Source of the DNA: Pseudomonadota bacterium
Lineage (GTDB): Bacteria; Pseudomonadota; Gammaproteobacteria; Burkholderiales; Burkholderiaceae_B
Assembly (NCBI GenBank): GCA_023423975.1
Contig: JAFAEO010000073.1
Location: 481,535 to 545,534 of the forward strand
Direction of reading: 5' to 3'
Length of the DNA stretch: 64,000 bases
Shown here: positions 8,164 through 16,334 of the stretch, in pieces
Position numbering within the stretch: the stretch's first letter is position 1
How the letters are laid out: each line of letters opens with the position of its first letter
Position numbers and translations under genes: made by a program
Notes under the pieces: generated by a model
What the model was told of the DNA's origin: nothing
Databases searched by the model: none
The model's input: only the letters and a program-made list of their open reading frames with translations

Positions 8164-9006
8164 TCAGATAATGGCCGTTTTGCGACGCGAGGCATGGCAC
8201 TGTATATTGACTGCCACTGGCAACGCTGTGATATGACAGGCATACGTTTCAACCGCGACCCACAACGCCGTATTGGACCCGCCGTAACCTTGTGGACCAA
8301 TCCCTGTTTTGTTTATTTCAGCCAGCAGTTCTGATTCCAGCTGTGCGATATGCGGCAGCTCACTGTGAACACCAATGTCACGCAAAATGGCTTTCTTGGC
8401 AATTTCCGTCACCTTATCGAAACTGCCGCCCAGTCCAACGCCAACCGTCAACGGAGGGCAGGCACTGCCTCCCGCCCTGATGATTGCCTGAAGCACAAAG
8501 TCTTTAACACCCTGAACGCCTTCGCCAGGTAACAAAAACTTCATGGTGCTCCAGTTTTCACTGCCCCCTCCCTTGGGTAAAACCGTCAGGCGAATCTGTT
8601 CGCCTGGCACAATTTCCGTATGCAAAACCGCCGGAGTATTGTCATTCGTATTCATTCTTGTTAAGGGATCACCAACCACAGATTTACGCATGAATCCTTC
8701 GGCATACCCTTTTCTGACGCCGCTCTGAAGCGCATCATTGAAATTACAGCCTGTAATATGCACATCCTGTCCCACTTCTGCATAAACAATGGTCAGGCCC
8801 GTGTCATGGCAATAGGAAACATTATTCTCTCTTGCAATACGGTCGTTCTCGATGAGTTTTATCAATACCTGTTTACCCAGCGGCGACACTTCTGTTTCTG
8901 CTGCACGGTGGAAGCTATTCACCAGATTTTCCGGCAATTGATGACAGGCATCAATACACAATTGAGCAACAGTATTCGTTATCAGTTCAGTGTTAATTTC
9001 ACGCAT
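8164..9006 (-). CDS. ttdA: L-tartrate dehydratase / class I fumarase alpha subunit
   Basis: The large subunit (280 residues) that carries the 4Fe-4S cluster of the two-component hydro-lyase. Three cysteines in family positions are visible: Cys66 in SYCHDTG, Cys183 in GGSACPP and Cys257 in ETYACHIT. PKGGGSENWSTMKFL and GVGLGGSFDKVTEIAKKA are further signatures. I use the ATG at 9006, preceded by GAGAG; an in-frame ATG at 9027 would overlap the end of the TarD gene. The split alpha/beta form, the size and the neighbourhood match L-tartrate dehydratase. Product oxaloacetate would enter the citric acid cycle. Confidence 0.9.
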   Translation of the reverse strand: MREINTELITNTVAQLCIDACHQLPENLVNSFHRAAETEVSPLGKQVLIKLIENDRIARENNVSYCHDTGLTIVYAEVGQDVHITGCNFNDALQSGVRKGYAEGFMRKSVVGDPLTRMNTNDNTPAVLHTEIVPGEQIRLTVLPKGGGSENWSTMKFLLPGEGVQGVKDFVLQAIIRAGGSACPPLTVGVGLGGSFDKVTEIAKKAILRDIGVHSELPHIAQLESELLAEINKTGIGPQGYGGSNTALWVAVETYACHITALPVAVNIQCHASRRKTAII

Positions 9007-9019
9007 TTTTCTCTCAATC

Positions 9020-10183
9020 CTATCCAATCATCTTTGCAAAAAGCGAGAACAGCTGCGGCTTGCATTCGAATCCAAAGCCCGGCGCATCCGGGACATTGAC
9101 CATCCCATCGACTATTTTCGTTGTACTGCCGTAGCCACCCATAGGCTGAAATATACCCGGATAGACCTCGGAGCCTCCCAAGCCAAAACCGGCCACCACC
9201 TGCAACGCCATCAATTGGCCGCCATGCGGAAAACAGAATTTTCGGCTGAAGCCGCGACTTTCTATCTCATTTAGCATGCGCGCATATTCCGTTATGCCAT
9301 ACGCCAGTCCCGAATCCATCTGGAAAATATCACGATCGCGACGCATTCCACCATACAAGGTCAGGTTCTTCACATCCTGGTGCGAGAACAGATTCTCACC
9401 TGTCGCTATCGGTCCCTCATATTCGTTAGCAACCATTGCATTCAAATCGAAATCCAAGGGGTCGCCGGCTTCTTCGAACCAGCGTAGCTGATACGGTTGA
9501 ATGCTCCTGGCATATGCTCTTGCGGCGGCAAGATCAAATCGTCCGTTGGCGTCCACCGCCAGATTCCTGCCTTCTCCTGCCACGGCCAGGGCATCCTCAA
9601 TCCGGCGCATGTCTTCGCTCAGGCTTGCACCGCCGATTTTCATTTTGTACATCGTAAAGCCGCTGTCGCGATAGGATTGCAGTTCTTCCTTGAGTTTGCG
9701 CCCCCCCTCTCCTTCATAATAGTAACCACCAGCAGCGTAGACAAATGCATGACATGCCTCGTGATCCAATCGGTAACGCTGCCGGATCAACTGGCTCACC
9801 GGGCAATCCTGCAGCTTGCCATTCAGATCCCAAATAGCCAGCTCAAGGGCGCTGGCGGCCGCAGCACGATCTCCATGCCCGCCCGGCTTTTCGTTACGCA
9901 GCGCACAAGCCAATACTTTTTCCGGGCAAATCATCCCGTTCTGGTCCAATAATGCGTCAGGTGGCTCCTGCTCTATTCTGGGAATCATCCGGCTATTTAG
10001 AATGCCGCTTTGCGCGTACCGGCCAATCGAGTTGAAAGCCAAGCCGACTACCGGCCTGTTGTTGCGTATCTGGTCCGTCACGACTGCCACAAGCGACACC
10101 GTATGCTCGGAGAAATTGACCAATGCATTCGAAATATTACTTTTCAAATGCACAGGACTTTCAATAATGCGGGTAATTTTCAT
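9020..10183 (-). CDS. tarD: D(-)-tartrate dehydratase, enolase superfamily
   Basis: A 387-residue enolase-superfamily dehydratase that removes water from D-tartrate to give oxaloacetate. The catalytic set can be read directly: KMK with Lys182, metal ligands Asp211 (AVDANGRF), Glu237 (RWFEEAGDP) and Glu263 (ATGENLF), and general acid/base His320 (CFPHGGQLMALQ). These positions are uniformly two lower than those I recall for Bradyrhizobium TarD (Lys184, Asp213, Glu239, Glu265, His322), and length and the FPHGG block agree, so the call is firm. It sits between the Bug receptor and the L-tartrate dehydratase genes in one operon, giving a locus able to use both stereoisomers. Confidence 0.92.
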   Translation of the reverse strand: MKITRIIESPVHLKSNISNALVNFSEHTVSLVAVVTDQIRNNRPVVGLAFNSIGRYAQSGILNSRMIPRIEQEPPDALLDQNGMICPEKVLACALRNEKPGGHGDRAAAASALELAIWDLNGKLQDCPVSQLIRQRYRLDHEACHAFVYAAGGYYYEGEGGRKLKEELQSYRDSGFTMYKMKIGGASLSEDMRRIEDALAVAGEGRNLAVDANGRFDLAAARAYARSIQPYQLRWFEEAGDPLDFDLNAMVANEYEGPIATGENLFSHQDVKNLTLYGGMRRDRDIFQMDSGLAYGITEYARMLNEIESRGFSRKFCFPHGGQLMALQVVAGFGLGGSEVYPGIFQPMGGYGSTTKIVDGMVNVPDAPGFGFECKPQLFSLFAKMIG

Positions 10184-10202
10184 TTGCTGCTTGCCTCTGC
10201 TA

Positions 10203-11165
10203 TTACTTCTTTTCTACTTTGGCTGTACCTGTAATTTTTTTCCACTTTTGCGCCTCATCTTCCAGGTAAGCAGTGAACTGCGCCGCAGTCTGTTCTTTGG
10301 CCGGCGTCAGCGCCAGTTTTTTAAATTGTTCAAGCGTGGCAGGATCCTTTAACGTTTTATTCACTTGTGCATTCAGCAATTCAATAACGTCTGACGGTGT
10401 GCCTTTGGGCGCCATCAGAGCAAAAAATGCAACGGTATTCAGACCGGGAAATCCTGCCTGGTCTGTCGAAGGGGTGTCAGGCAGAAACGCAGAGCGCTCT
10501 GAAGCCACGACAGCCAGCGCCTTGAGTCTGCCCGCTTTGATCTGCGGCAAAATGGCAGGAAGCGTATCGGACAACCCGCTAATCAGACCACTTATCACCT
10601 GTGGCTGCGCCTCCGAGCTGCCTTTGAATGGGACATGTGTCATCTTTGCACCCGCCGTACTTAAAAAATATTCCATCGTCAGATGCTGGGTTGAGCCGGT
10701 ACCCGCAGAAGCAAAGTTCAAATCCTCCTGTTTTGCCTTGGCCACCAGGTCTTTCAGCGAGCTGATGCCAGTATCGGGATTGACAGCCAATACCTGCGGC
10801 GAGGTGGCTATTTCGGCAATGGGCTGCAAATCCTTAAGCGGATCGTAGCTGAGTGATTTGTACAAATGAGGTGCGATGGAAAACGGCCCCGTACTGGTCA
10901 ACAGCAAGGTATAGCCGTCCGATTTTGCGCGCGCGGCATAGCCTGTACCAATCGTGCCGCCGGCTCCGCCTCTGTTTTCGACAATAAATGCCTGGCCCAG
11001 GGCTTTGGACAGTTTTTCACCCACGGTGCGGGCAATCAGATCGCCGGTCTGTCCTGCGGGAAAAGGCACAATGATTGATACCGGTTTTTCCGGGTACTGT
11101 GCCTGCGCACAGCTCATAGCGGCAAGGCTCAGGCCAGCGGCAAGCCCCAATACATATTTGTTCAT
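10203..11165 (-). CDS. Bug/TctC-family periplasmic solute receptor (tartrate operon)
   Basis: A 320-residue tripartite-tricarboxylate-transporter-type receptor. A signal peptide (cleavage near SCAQA-QYPEKP, residue 22) precedes the family core: PVSIIVPFPAGQTGDLIART, ENRGGAGGTIG and DLNFASAGTGSTQHL. Bug proteins bind carboxylates in the periplasm; no TctA or TctB permease gene lies in the window, so it must use permeases encoded elsewhere. As first gene of the operon with TarD and the L-tartrate dehydratase, it probably binds tartrate. Its promoter region carries the twin AGTACGTAC operator. Confidence 0.93.
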   Translation of the reverse strand: MNKYVLGLAAGLSLAAMSCAQAQYPEKPVSIIVPFPAGQTGDLIARTVGEKLSKALGQAFIVENRGGAGGTIGTGYAARAKSDGYTLLLTSTGPFSIAPHLYKSLSYDPLKDLQPIAEIATSPQVLAVNPDTGISSLKDLVAKAKQEDLNFASAGTGSTQHLTMEYFLSTAGAKMTHVPFKGSSEAQPQVISGLISGLSDTLPAILPQIKAGRLKALAVVASERSAFLPDTPSTDQAGFPGLNTVAFFALMAPKGTPSDVIELLNAQVNKTLKDPATLEQFKKLALTPAKEQTAAQFTAYLEDEAQKWKKITGTAKVEKK

Positions 11166-11194
11166 TGCAGTCTCCTTTGATTTGTTCTGGATTT

Positions 11195-11227
11195 AATAGT
11201 ACGTACCATTAATTAGTACGTACTATT
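11195..11227. promoter_or_regulatory. Twin palindromic operator upstream of tartrate operon
   Basis: Two adjacent sites share the core TAGTACGTAC: AATAGTACGTACCATT at 11195-11210 and TTAGTACGTACTATT at 11213-11227. The core AGTACGTACT is self-complementary, and the spacing of cores is 17 bases. GntR/HutC regulators often bind short palindromes with GT and AC arms, and a gene for one starts 122 bases to the right. The pair lies 30 bases upstream of the receptor start codon, where binding would block transcription. Assignment is by position. Confidence 0.65.
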
Positions 11228-11348
11228 ATAATGAAATCTCATCGATCGTCAAGAACCTATATTGAGCAGGCGCCAACGTAACACCCCGGTCCGATGACTC
11301 AAAGGCCGTTTCCTAAGTACAATGGGCTCTATTAGAGGAATGCAAACT

Positions 11349-12077
11349 ATGGATGTCAGATACTCGGAACTTGCCAATACCATCGTAAAAAACATCAAGG
11401 ATGGCATTTATCCGGTGGGCTCCCGGTTGCCAAGCGAGGTTGATTTTGCGCGCCAATTCGATGTCAGCAGAACAACAATACGATCAGCATTAAGGGTTGT
11501 GGAAGATCTGGGACTGATATCGCGCAAGCGCCGGGCCGGCACGGTTGTAGAGGCGGCCAAGCCTGCCAGCCAATACAGTAAATCGCTCCATAGTATCGAG
11601 GACCTGGTCAATTACGCGAGCAAGACTATTCGAAATGTCCTGGATATCAGCGAAATTATTTGTGATGACGCACTGGCAACGACCCTGGAATGCAAGGCTG
11701 GAAAACGCTGGCTTCGTGTACAGATACTACGAACCGAATTAACAGACCGGGATCATCCTATCTGCTGGACCGATGCCTATATGGACCCGGATGACGGACG
11801 GGCCATCCTGGATCTTATCAAGGACGGCTCCGGCCTGTTGTGCCATTTCATCGAACAGCGTACAGGTCGTACCGTCATTGATTTGAAACAGCAGGTCGGG
11901 GCCACGCAGGTTCCCGCAGCGGTGGCTCATTTGTTGCAGGTAGAAGCAGATTCCGTAGGCCTGGAGATCACCCGTCATTATCTGGACCAGGCAAAAAAAG
12001 TATTTCTTATCACAGTCAACATTTATCCAAAAGACAAATTCAAATTTACGTTCTGGATTCACCGCGATAAGCATTAA
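11349..12077 (+). CDS. GntR-family regulator, HutC subfamily (UTRA domain)
   Basis: A regulator of about 242 residues with an N-terminal winged HTH (YSELANTIVKNIKDGIYPVG, SRLPSEVDFARQFDVSRTTI) and a C-terminal UTRA ligand-binding domain (about 80-235, including ICWTDAYMDP and LEITRHYLD). The ATG at 11349 has AGAGGA nine bases upstream; in-frame ATGs at 11322 and 11340 are less well placed. It is divergent from the tartrate operon and its likely repressor, relieved by tartrate or a derivative. The facing dienelactone hydrolase gene ends 81 bases downstream. Confidence 0.92.
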   Translation: MDVRYSELANTIVKNIKDGIYPVGSRLPSEVDFARQFDVSRTTIRSALRVVEDLGLISRKRRAGTVVEAAKPASQYSKSLHSIEDLVNYASKTIRNVLDISEIICDDALATTLECKAGKRWLRVQILRTELTDRDHPICWTDAYMDPDDGRAILDLIKDGSGLLCHFIEQRTGRTVIDLKQQVGATQVPAAVAHLLQVEADSVGLEITRHYLDQAKKVFLITVNIYPKDKFKFTFWIHRDKH

Positions 12078-12090
12078 GCCTCAAGACAAC

Positions 12091-12109
12091 GGCAGGCCCC
12101 TGGCCCGCC
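12091..12109. terminator. GC-rich hairpin between convergent genes
   Basis: GGCAGGCC, three bases, GGCCCGCC: eight-base arms with one mismatch, in the 80-base gap between the GntR gene and the convergent dienelactone hydrolase gene. No T-run follows, so terminator function is only suggested. Confidence 0.3.
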
Positions 12110-12157
12110 GCGCTTAAACCCGTCCAGCTTATTTACCCGCCGGGATCACGACTGGCA

Positions 12158-13048
12158 TTAGCCGTTCAGGTTCGACTTGAAAAACGCTAGCGTCCGGGAC
12201 CAAGCCAGCTTTGCCGCGGCCTCGTCGTAACGGGGTGTCGTGTCATTATGAAATCCATGATTGGCGCCGTCATACATGTGCATTTCATACTTCTTGCTAT
12301 TGGCCTTGAGCGCTGCTTCGTAATCCGGCCATCCCGCGTTGATACGCTCGTCGATGCCGGCATAATGGATCAATAGTGGCGCCTTGATTTTCGGTACATC
12401 CGCAACAGCCGGTTGACCACCGTAAAACGGTACTGCTGCAGCCAGATCCGGCATACGAACAGCCAACATATTGACCACCCCGCCTCCATAGCAAAATCCG
12501 ACGGCGCCAAGCGTGCCATTCACGGCTTCGTGTCCTTTCAGAAATTGCGCTGCCGCCACCATATCTTCAGTGCGTTTGGCCGGATCCAGTTTCGCAAAAA
12601 GCTCGCGTGCCTTATCTTCATCACCGGGATAACCGCCAGCCGGCGTGAGCGCATCGGGTGCAAAAGCGACGTAGTTTTCAACGGCCAGTCGTCTTGCCAC
12701 GTCCTCGATATAGGGATTGAGCCCCCTGTTTTCGTGAATAACGACAACACCAGGCAACTTGCCCTTGGCGTCGGCTGGCTGTGCCAGATAGCCCTTCATG
12801 GTGCCGTTACCTTGCGCAGACGGATACTCCTGGTAACCGGCTTTAATTCGTTTGTCATCGGGCGCAATTTGCTGTGCCCAGGCAAAATTCGGCGCAAGAC
12901 TGCTGAGAATCGCAGAGGCTGTGACGCCGCCTACGGCATAGCGCGCTGAACGATCCAGAAACTGCCTGCGGTTGATACCACCGTGCACATAGGCATCAAA
13001 CAGCTTAAGGACATCGGGGTGAAAATCACTCGCTTTTTTTCGATTCAT
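12158..13048 (-). CDS. Dienelactone hydrolase family protein, exported
   Basis: An alpha/beta hydrolase of 296 residues. The ATG at 13048 has AAGGAG eight bases upstream, so the longer frame to 13126 is discarded. Residues 25-60 contain INRRQFLDRSARYAVGG and end NFAWAQQ, a twin-arginine-type signal. The triad is visible as Cys in GFCYGGG, Asp in AGIDERIN and His in ANHGFHND, the family's Cys-Asp-His arrangement. Such exported proteins are common in proteobacteria; most have no proven substrate, and nothing nearby suggests chloroaromatic breakdown. It is divergent from the asparaginase gene with a 186-base shared promoter region. Confidence 0.92.
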   Translation of the reverse strand: MNRKKASDFHPDVLKLFDAYVHGGINRRQFLDRSARYAVGGVTASAILSSLAPNFAWAQQIAPDDKRIKAGYQEYPSAQGNGTMKGYLAQPADAKGKLPGVVVIHENRGLNPYIEDVARRLAVENYVAFAPDALTPAGGYPGDEDKARELFAKLDPAKRTEDMVAAAQFLKGHEAVNGTLGAVGFCYGGGVVNMLAVRMPDLAAAVPFYGGQPAVADVPKIKAPLLIHYAGIDERINAGWPDYEAALKANSKKYEMHMYDGANHGFHNDTTPRYDEAAAKLAWSRTLAFFKSNLNG

Positions 13049-13181
13049 GTTGCGGACTCCTTGACAGGCGGGCCAACTGGCCCGGATTGGCTGAGAAAGG
13101 AACTGATGAACAAATTGCACGAACACTGAAATGTGAAACCCGATCCTGATACCATATGCTGGCGCAGGAGGGCTTTACGCC

Positions 13182-13197
13182 GATCCTGTACAGGATC
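13182..13197. promoter_or_regulatory. Perfect 16-base palindrome in divergent promoter region
   Basis: GATCCTGTACAGGATC is fully self-complementary and lies 38 bases upstream of the asparaginase start and 134 bases upstream of the dienelactone hydrolase start. A second half-site, GATCCTGAT, occurs at 13142-13150. Position fits an operator of the asparaginase gene. The binding protein is unknown. Confidence 0.5.
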
Positions 13198-13234
13198 ACA
13201 TTCGTGTTAATTAAATCACAATAAGGGGACAATC

Positions 13235-14287
13235 ATGAAAAAATTCTCATTTGTATTAGCCGGACTATGCGCGACACTGATCGGCGCTGCCCACGCCCAG
13301 GATAAGCCAACCGTCCAGTTTATTGCCACCGGCGGAACAATTGCCATGAAAATTGATCCGGTCAAAAAGGCGCCGGTACCGGCGATCTCCGGCGATGACC
13401 TGCTGGCCACGGTACCCGGCGTGGCCGAGTTCGCCAAAATAGAAGTCAACAATCTATCGAACGTACCGTCAGACTATATGGATCCGCCGCGCTGGATCGA
13501 ACTGAGCAAGGCGGTCAGTGCTGCGGCGCAACGACCGGAAGTGTCCGGTGTCATTGTGTCACACGGCACCGATACGCTGGAGGAAACCGCATTCTGGCTG
13601 GATTTGACTGTGCAATCGGACAAACCCATCGTCCTGATCGGCGCCCAGCGCAATGCCTCCTCCCCCGATTTTGACGGCCCCCGCAATCTGCTGAATGCGG
13701 TGCGTATTGCCGTAGACGAACAGGCAAAGGGCAAAGGCACCATGCTGGCCATGAACAACCAGATCAATGCCGCGCGTCATGTTACAAAAACCCATACAGC
13801 CAATGTGGAAACATTTCAATCTGGTGACTATGGTTTCCTGGGCGAAGTCTATCCTGATCGTGTGATATTTGCCCGGGCGCCACTGAGCCGCCAGCATATC
13901 GCCATCAGTGCTGAGACCATGCCCAAAGTAGAGATTGTTGCCATGTATGGCGGCGCCGATGGCAGCCTGCTGCGAAGCGCCGTAGATCAGGGAGCAAAGG
14001 GCATTGTGGTACAGGCGCTGGGCATGGGAAATATGAACAAGCCGATGTTCGAAGCTGTCAAATATGCATTGGGAAAACAAGTTCCTGTTGTGATTTCCAC
14101 CCGTGTCTACAACGGCCGCGTAATGGCCAACTACGGATTTGAAGGCGGCGGTAAAACGACAGCAGACGCAGGCGCTGTTATGGCGGGAAATCTGAGCCCG
14201 CAAAAAGCCCGTATTCTGCTGATGCTTCTTTTGCAAAGCGGCAAATCTGGCAAAGAAGACCTGCAGGCGGCATTTGACGCCATGTAA
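13235..14287 (+). CDS. ansB: Type II (periplasmic) L-asparaginase / glutaminase-asparaginase
   Basis: A 350-residue amidohydrolase that splits asparagine (and perhaps glutamine) to the acid and ammonia in the periplasm. A signal peptide ends near AAHA-QDKP (residue 22). The first catalytic threonine is in IATGGTIAMK and the second site reads SHGTDTLEETAFWL, with the family lysine in AMNNQINAARHVTKTHT. Length matches AnsB. AAGGGG six bases before the ATG is a good ribosome site. It stands alone, divergent from the dienelactone hydrolase gene, and fits the amino-acid-scavenging theme of the region. Confidence 0.95.
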   Translation: MKKFSFVLAGLCATLIGAAHAQDKPTVQFIATGGTIAMKIDPVKKAPVPAISGDDLLATVPGVAEFAKIEVNNLSNVPSDYMDPPRWIELSKAVSAAAQRPEVSGVIVSHGTDTLEETAFWLDLTVQSDKPIVLIGAQRNASSPDFDGPRNLLNAVRIAVDEQAKGKGTMLAMNNQINAARHVTKTHTANVETFQSGDYGFLGEVYPDRVIFARAPLSRQHIAISAETMPKVEIVAMYGGADGSLLRSAVDQGAKGIVVQALGMGNMNKPMFEAVKYALGKQVPVVISTRVYNGRVMANYGFEGGGKTTADAGAVMAGNLSPQKARILLMLLLQSGKSGKEDLQAAFDAM

Positions 14288-14800
14288 AGGGTTTGAGTAA
14301 AATCCTGTCTATAAATATATCAATGCATCACTATCGATTCATCACTATCGATTCATCACTATCGATTCATTAATTTCGATTCATTAATTTCGAGTCGTTG
14401 ATATCGATGCATTGATATTTCCGGCGTAGCAATACCGATGGGGTACAAGGCAATGCCTGCGCTGCCCATCGTTATCTGCGCCGACCCGCTGTTCGCCGTT
14501 CTGTATAGCCCTCTCCCAACACCGCAACAACAGCTTCTGCTTGCGTGTTCCATCGCTCGGCTTTCAGGCCCCTCTTCAGGCCCTATTTTCTTCGGGCTCT
14601 CTTTTGTTTAACACTTCCAAATCTGATTGTCCACGGCAGCCTGCCGACTCATCAGAGCTATAGCCCTGGCCAACGCCTTTGTTTTTCCCCGGAATACAAT
14701 CCCCCGTTCTTTTGTTGACCTCCTGCCAGTGCGCCTCACGCGACGGCGCATTGTCACAGCATGAATCATCTTTAATTTATAAATCGTACCCGCACCACAC
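14288..14800. other. Non-coding stretch with tandem repeats
   Basis: 513 bases between the asparaginase and P-loop ATPase genes. The first third holds a 14-base tandem array listed separately. The rest has a duplicated CAGGCCC motif around 14565-14582 but no convincing gene, promoter or terminator that I can see. Confidence 0.5.
14327..14424. repeat. Degenerating 14-base tandem repeat, seven units
   Basis: Three exact units ATCACTATCGATTC (14327-14368) are followed by ATTAATTTCGATTC, ATTAATTTCGAGTC, GTTGATATCGATGC and ATTGATATTTCCGG, each keeping the period of 14 while drifting. The array begins 40 bases after the asparaginase stop. Units are direct, with no spacers, so it is not a CRISPR; it looks like a small expanding and decaying satellite. 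Confidence 0.85.
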
Positions 14801-15370
14801 ATGAATTCGCAATCAGCCAATTTTTTTGTATTGACCGGTGGACCCGGCTCCGGCAAAACGACCTTGATCAATCATCTGTCCGAAATGGGCTATCGCTGCA
14901 TGCCGGAAGCGGGCCGGGCCGTGATACGCCAACAGCAAAGCGGTGGCGGCACTGCCCTGCCATGGAACGACAAAACCGCGTATGCCCGGCGCATGTACGA
15001 ACACGACATGGCGGCTTACCAGCGTGCATGCAATACGAGTGGCCCGGTTTTTTTTGACCGCGGCATTGTGGACGTTGTTGCGTACCTGCAAATGGAGCAG
15101 TTGCCTGTTCCTGCCACCGTGCAAACAGCAGCGTCCCATTGTCGGTATCATACGACTGCGTTTATTTTGCCGCCCTGGCCACAGATCTATCGTCGTGACC
15201 GGGAACGCCAGCAAGACCTGCCCACCGCCATCGCAACCTATCACGCGATGATGAAAACATATTCACAATATGGCTATATACTGATGCGTGTGCCCCACCT
15301 GCCGGTGGCGCAACGGGCGGCGTTCATTCTGAACGCGATCGCGTCCGGCCACCGCCGCGAACGGGATTGA
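14801..15370 (+). CDS. P-loop AAA-type ATPase/kinase-like protein
   Basis: A 189-residue nucleotide-binding protein of the small AAA_28 type. Walker A is GGPGSGKTTL (residues 13-22); a Walker-B-like strand is PVFFDRGIVD (about 82-91), and RRDRERQQD may supply the arginine-rich lid. The overall plan resembles adenylate-kinase-like or phosphotransferase proteins annotated only as AAA ATPase. There is no strong ribosome site, but the motifs exclude a chance frame. It stands alone, convergent with ompW and preceded by the repeat-bearing intergenic stretch. Function unknown. Confidence 0.88.
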   Translation: MNSQSANFFVLTGGPGSGKTTLINHLSEMGYRCMPEAGRAVIRQQQSGGGTALPWNDKTAYARRMYEHDMAAYQRACNTSGPVFFDRGIVDVVAYLQMEQLPVPATVQTAASHCRYHTTAFILPPWPQIYRRDRERQQDLPTAIATYHAMMKTYSQYGYILMRVPHLPVAQRAAFILNAIASGHRRERD

Positions 15371-15425
15371 AAGCCCTGTTAATTGGGCACGTTACGGGAC
15401 ATCGCCTGTGCTTGCCCAGCGCCTA

Positions 15426-16106
15426 TCAGAACCGATATCCTACGCCGACCGTGGCGACCCAGGGATTGATTTTTGCGGTGCCGATTTTCGTGCCATCAAG
15501 CCGAACGCTGGTCTTGATATCAATATAGCGAACACTGGCATTCAAAAACCAGTTATCGTTGATCTTCACATCGGCGCCCACTTGTGCGGCCAACCCCCAG
15601 GAGTCTGAAAGCTGGAGTTTTTCAACACCTAGATCCCGCAGCGCACCTGTCGGTTTGGTGTGAAAGAAGGTTGTGTAATTGAGCCCGACCCCCACATAAG
15701 GCTGCACCCGGGCGTCAGGCAAAAAGTGCCACTGGACGCTAAGCGTTGGAGGCAGGTGCCGGGTCGTACCAATCCTGCCAAGATCGCCTCCTAAGTCGGC
15801 TGCGCTACCACGGATATCATGTTTGAAAGGCGCTGCAGCCAGCAGTTCGATCCCGAGATGACGAGTTGCCATATACGTCAGACTGAAACTGGGACGCGTA
15901 CTGTCATTGACATCCAGGTCAATCCCGCGGGGAGCGATACTTTTTCCGACCGTGCCATTACCCGACTTGGGCATCACGCTTGTCATTCCGGCCTTTACAA
16001 TCCAGTCCCCGGCCTCATGCGCAACGGCAGGTGATGCACCAAATGCGCCCAGCGCAAGCGAGACTGCGACAACCATATGACGAATGGCATACATTTTTTT
16101 CTCCAT
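15426..16106 (-). CDS. ompW: Outer-membrane protein OmpW family
   Basis: An eight-stranded outer-membrane barrel of 226 residues. A signal peptide ends near AVA-HEAGDW; the body has GTTRHLPPTLSVQWHFLPDARVQPYVGVGLNYTTFF split over strands typical of OmpW, and the chain ends in VGVGYRF with a C-terminal phenylalanine, the barrel-assembly signal. OmpW forms a narrow hydrophobic channel and is often induced without oxygen. That fits the perfect FNR box 92 bases upstream of its start. Confidence 0.93.
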   Translation of the reverse strand: MEKKMYAIRHMVVAVSLALGAFGASPAVAHEAGDWIVKAGMTSVMPKSGNGTVGKSIAPRGIDLDVNDSTRPSFSLTYMATRHLGIELLAAAPFKHDIRGSAADLGGDLGRIGTTRHLPPTLSVQWHFLPDARVQPYVGVGLNYTTFFHTKPTGALRDLGVEKLQLSDSWGLAAQVGADVKINDNWFLNASVRYIDIKTSVRLDGTKIGTAKINPWVATVGVGYRF

Positions 16107-16160
16107 CAGTACTTGTTAATGAACTGACAGAGTGCAACAAAAATCACAAATGAATATTGC

Positions 16161-16172
16161 GTTTGCGCAAAC
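16161..16172. promoter_or_regulatory. Perfect 12-base palindrome upstream of ompW
   Basis: GTTTGCGCAAAC, 55 bases upstream of the ompW start and 26 bases from the FNR box. A second TGCGCAA occurs at 16182-16188. It may be a second operator of ompW; no binding protein is suggested. Confidence 0.35.
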
Positions 16173-16197
16173 AACAGCAACTGCGCAACACTAAAAA

Positions 16198-16211
16198 TTG
16201 ATTTAGATCAA
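16198..16211. promoter_or_regulatory. FNR/ANR box upstream of ompW
   Basis: TTGATTTAGATCAA matches the FNR consensus TTGAT-N4-ATCAA at every fixed base. Its centre is about 98 bases from the ompW start codon on the reverse strand, a workable distance for an activator. FNR control of ompW is established in enterobacteria; here the site is seen and the regulation is inferred. Confidence 0.75.
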
Positions 16212-16334
16212 ACTTCGTGCATTGAACACAAGGCGATTGGCTCAATCCGGAACGATAAGTTGCAGCACAGAAGTCAATAGCGGGAGCCGTCATGCGCTGT
16301 TCAACCCGGCACTAACAATATGGCACTAACAATG

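Noticed and set aside
14327..14424. CRISPR array
   Set aside because: Units are 14 bases, contiguous and without spacers; no cas genes.
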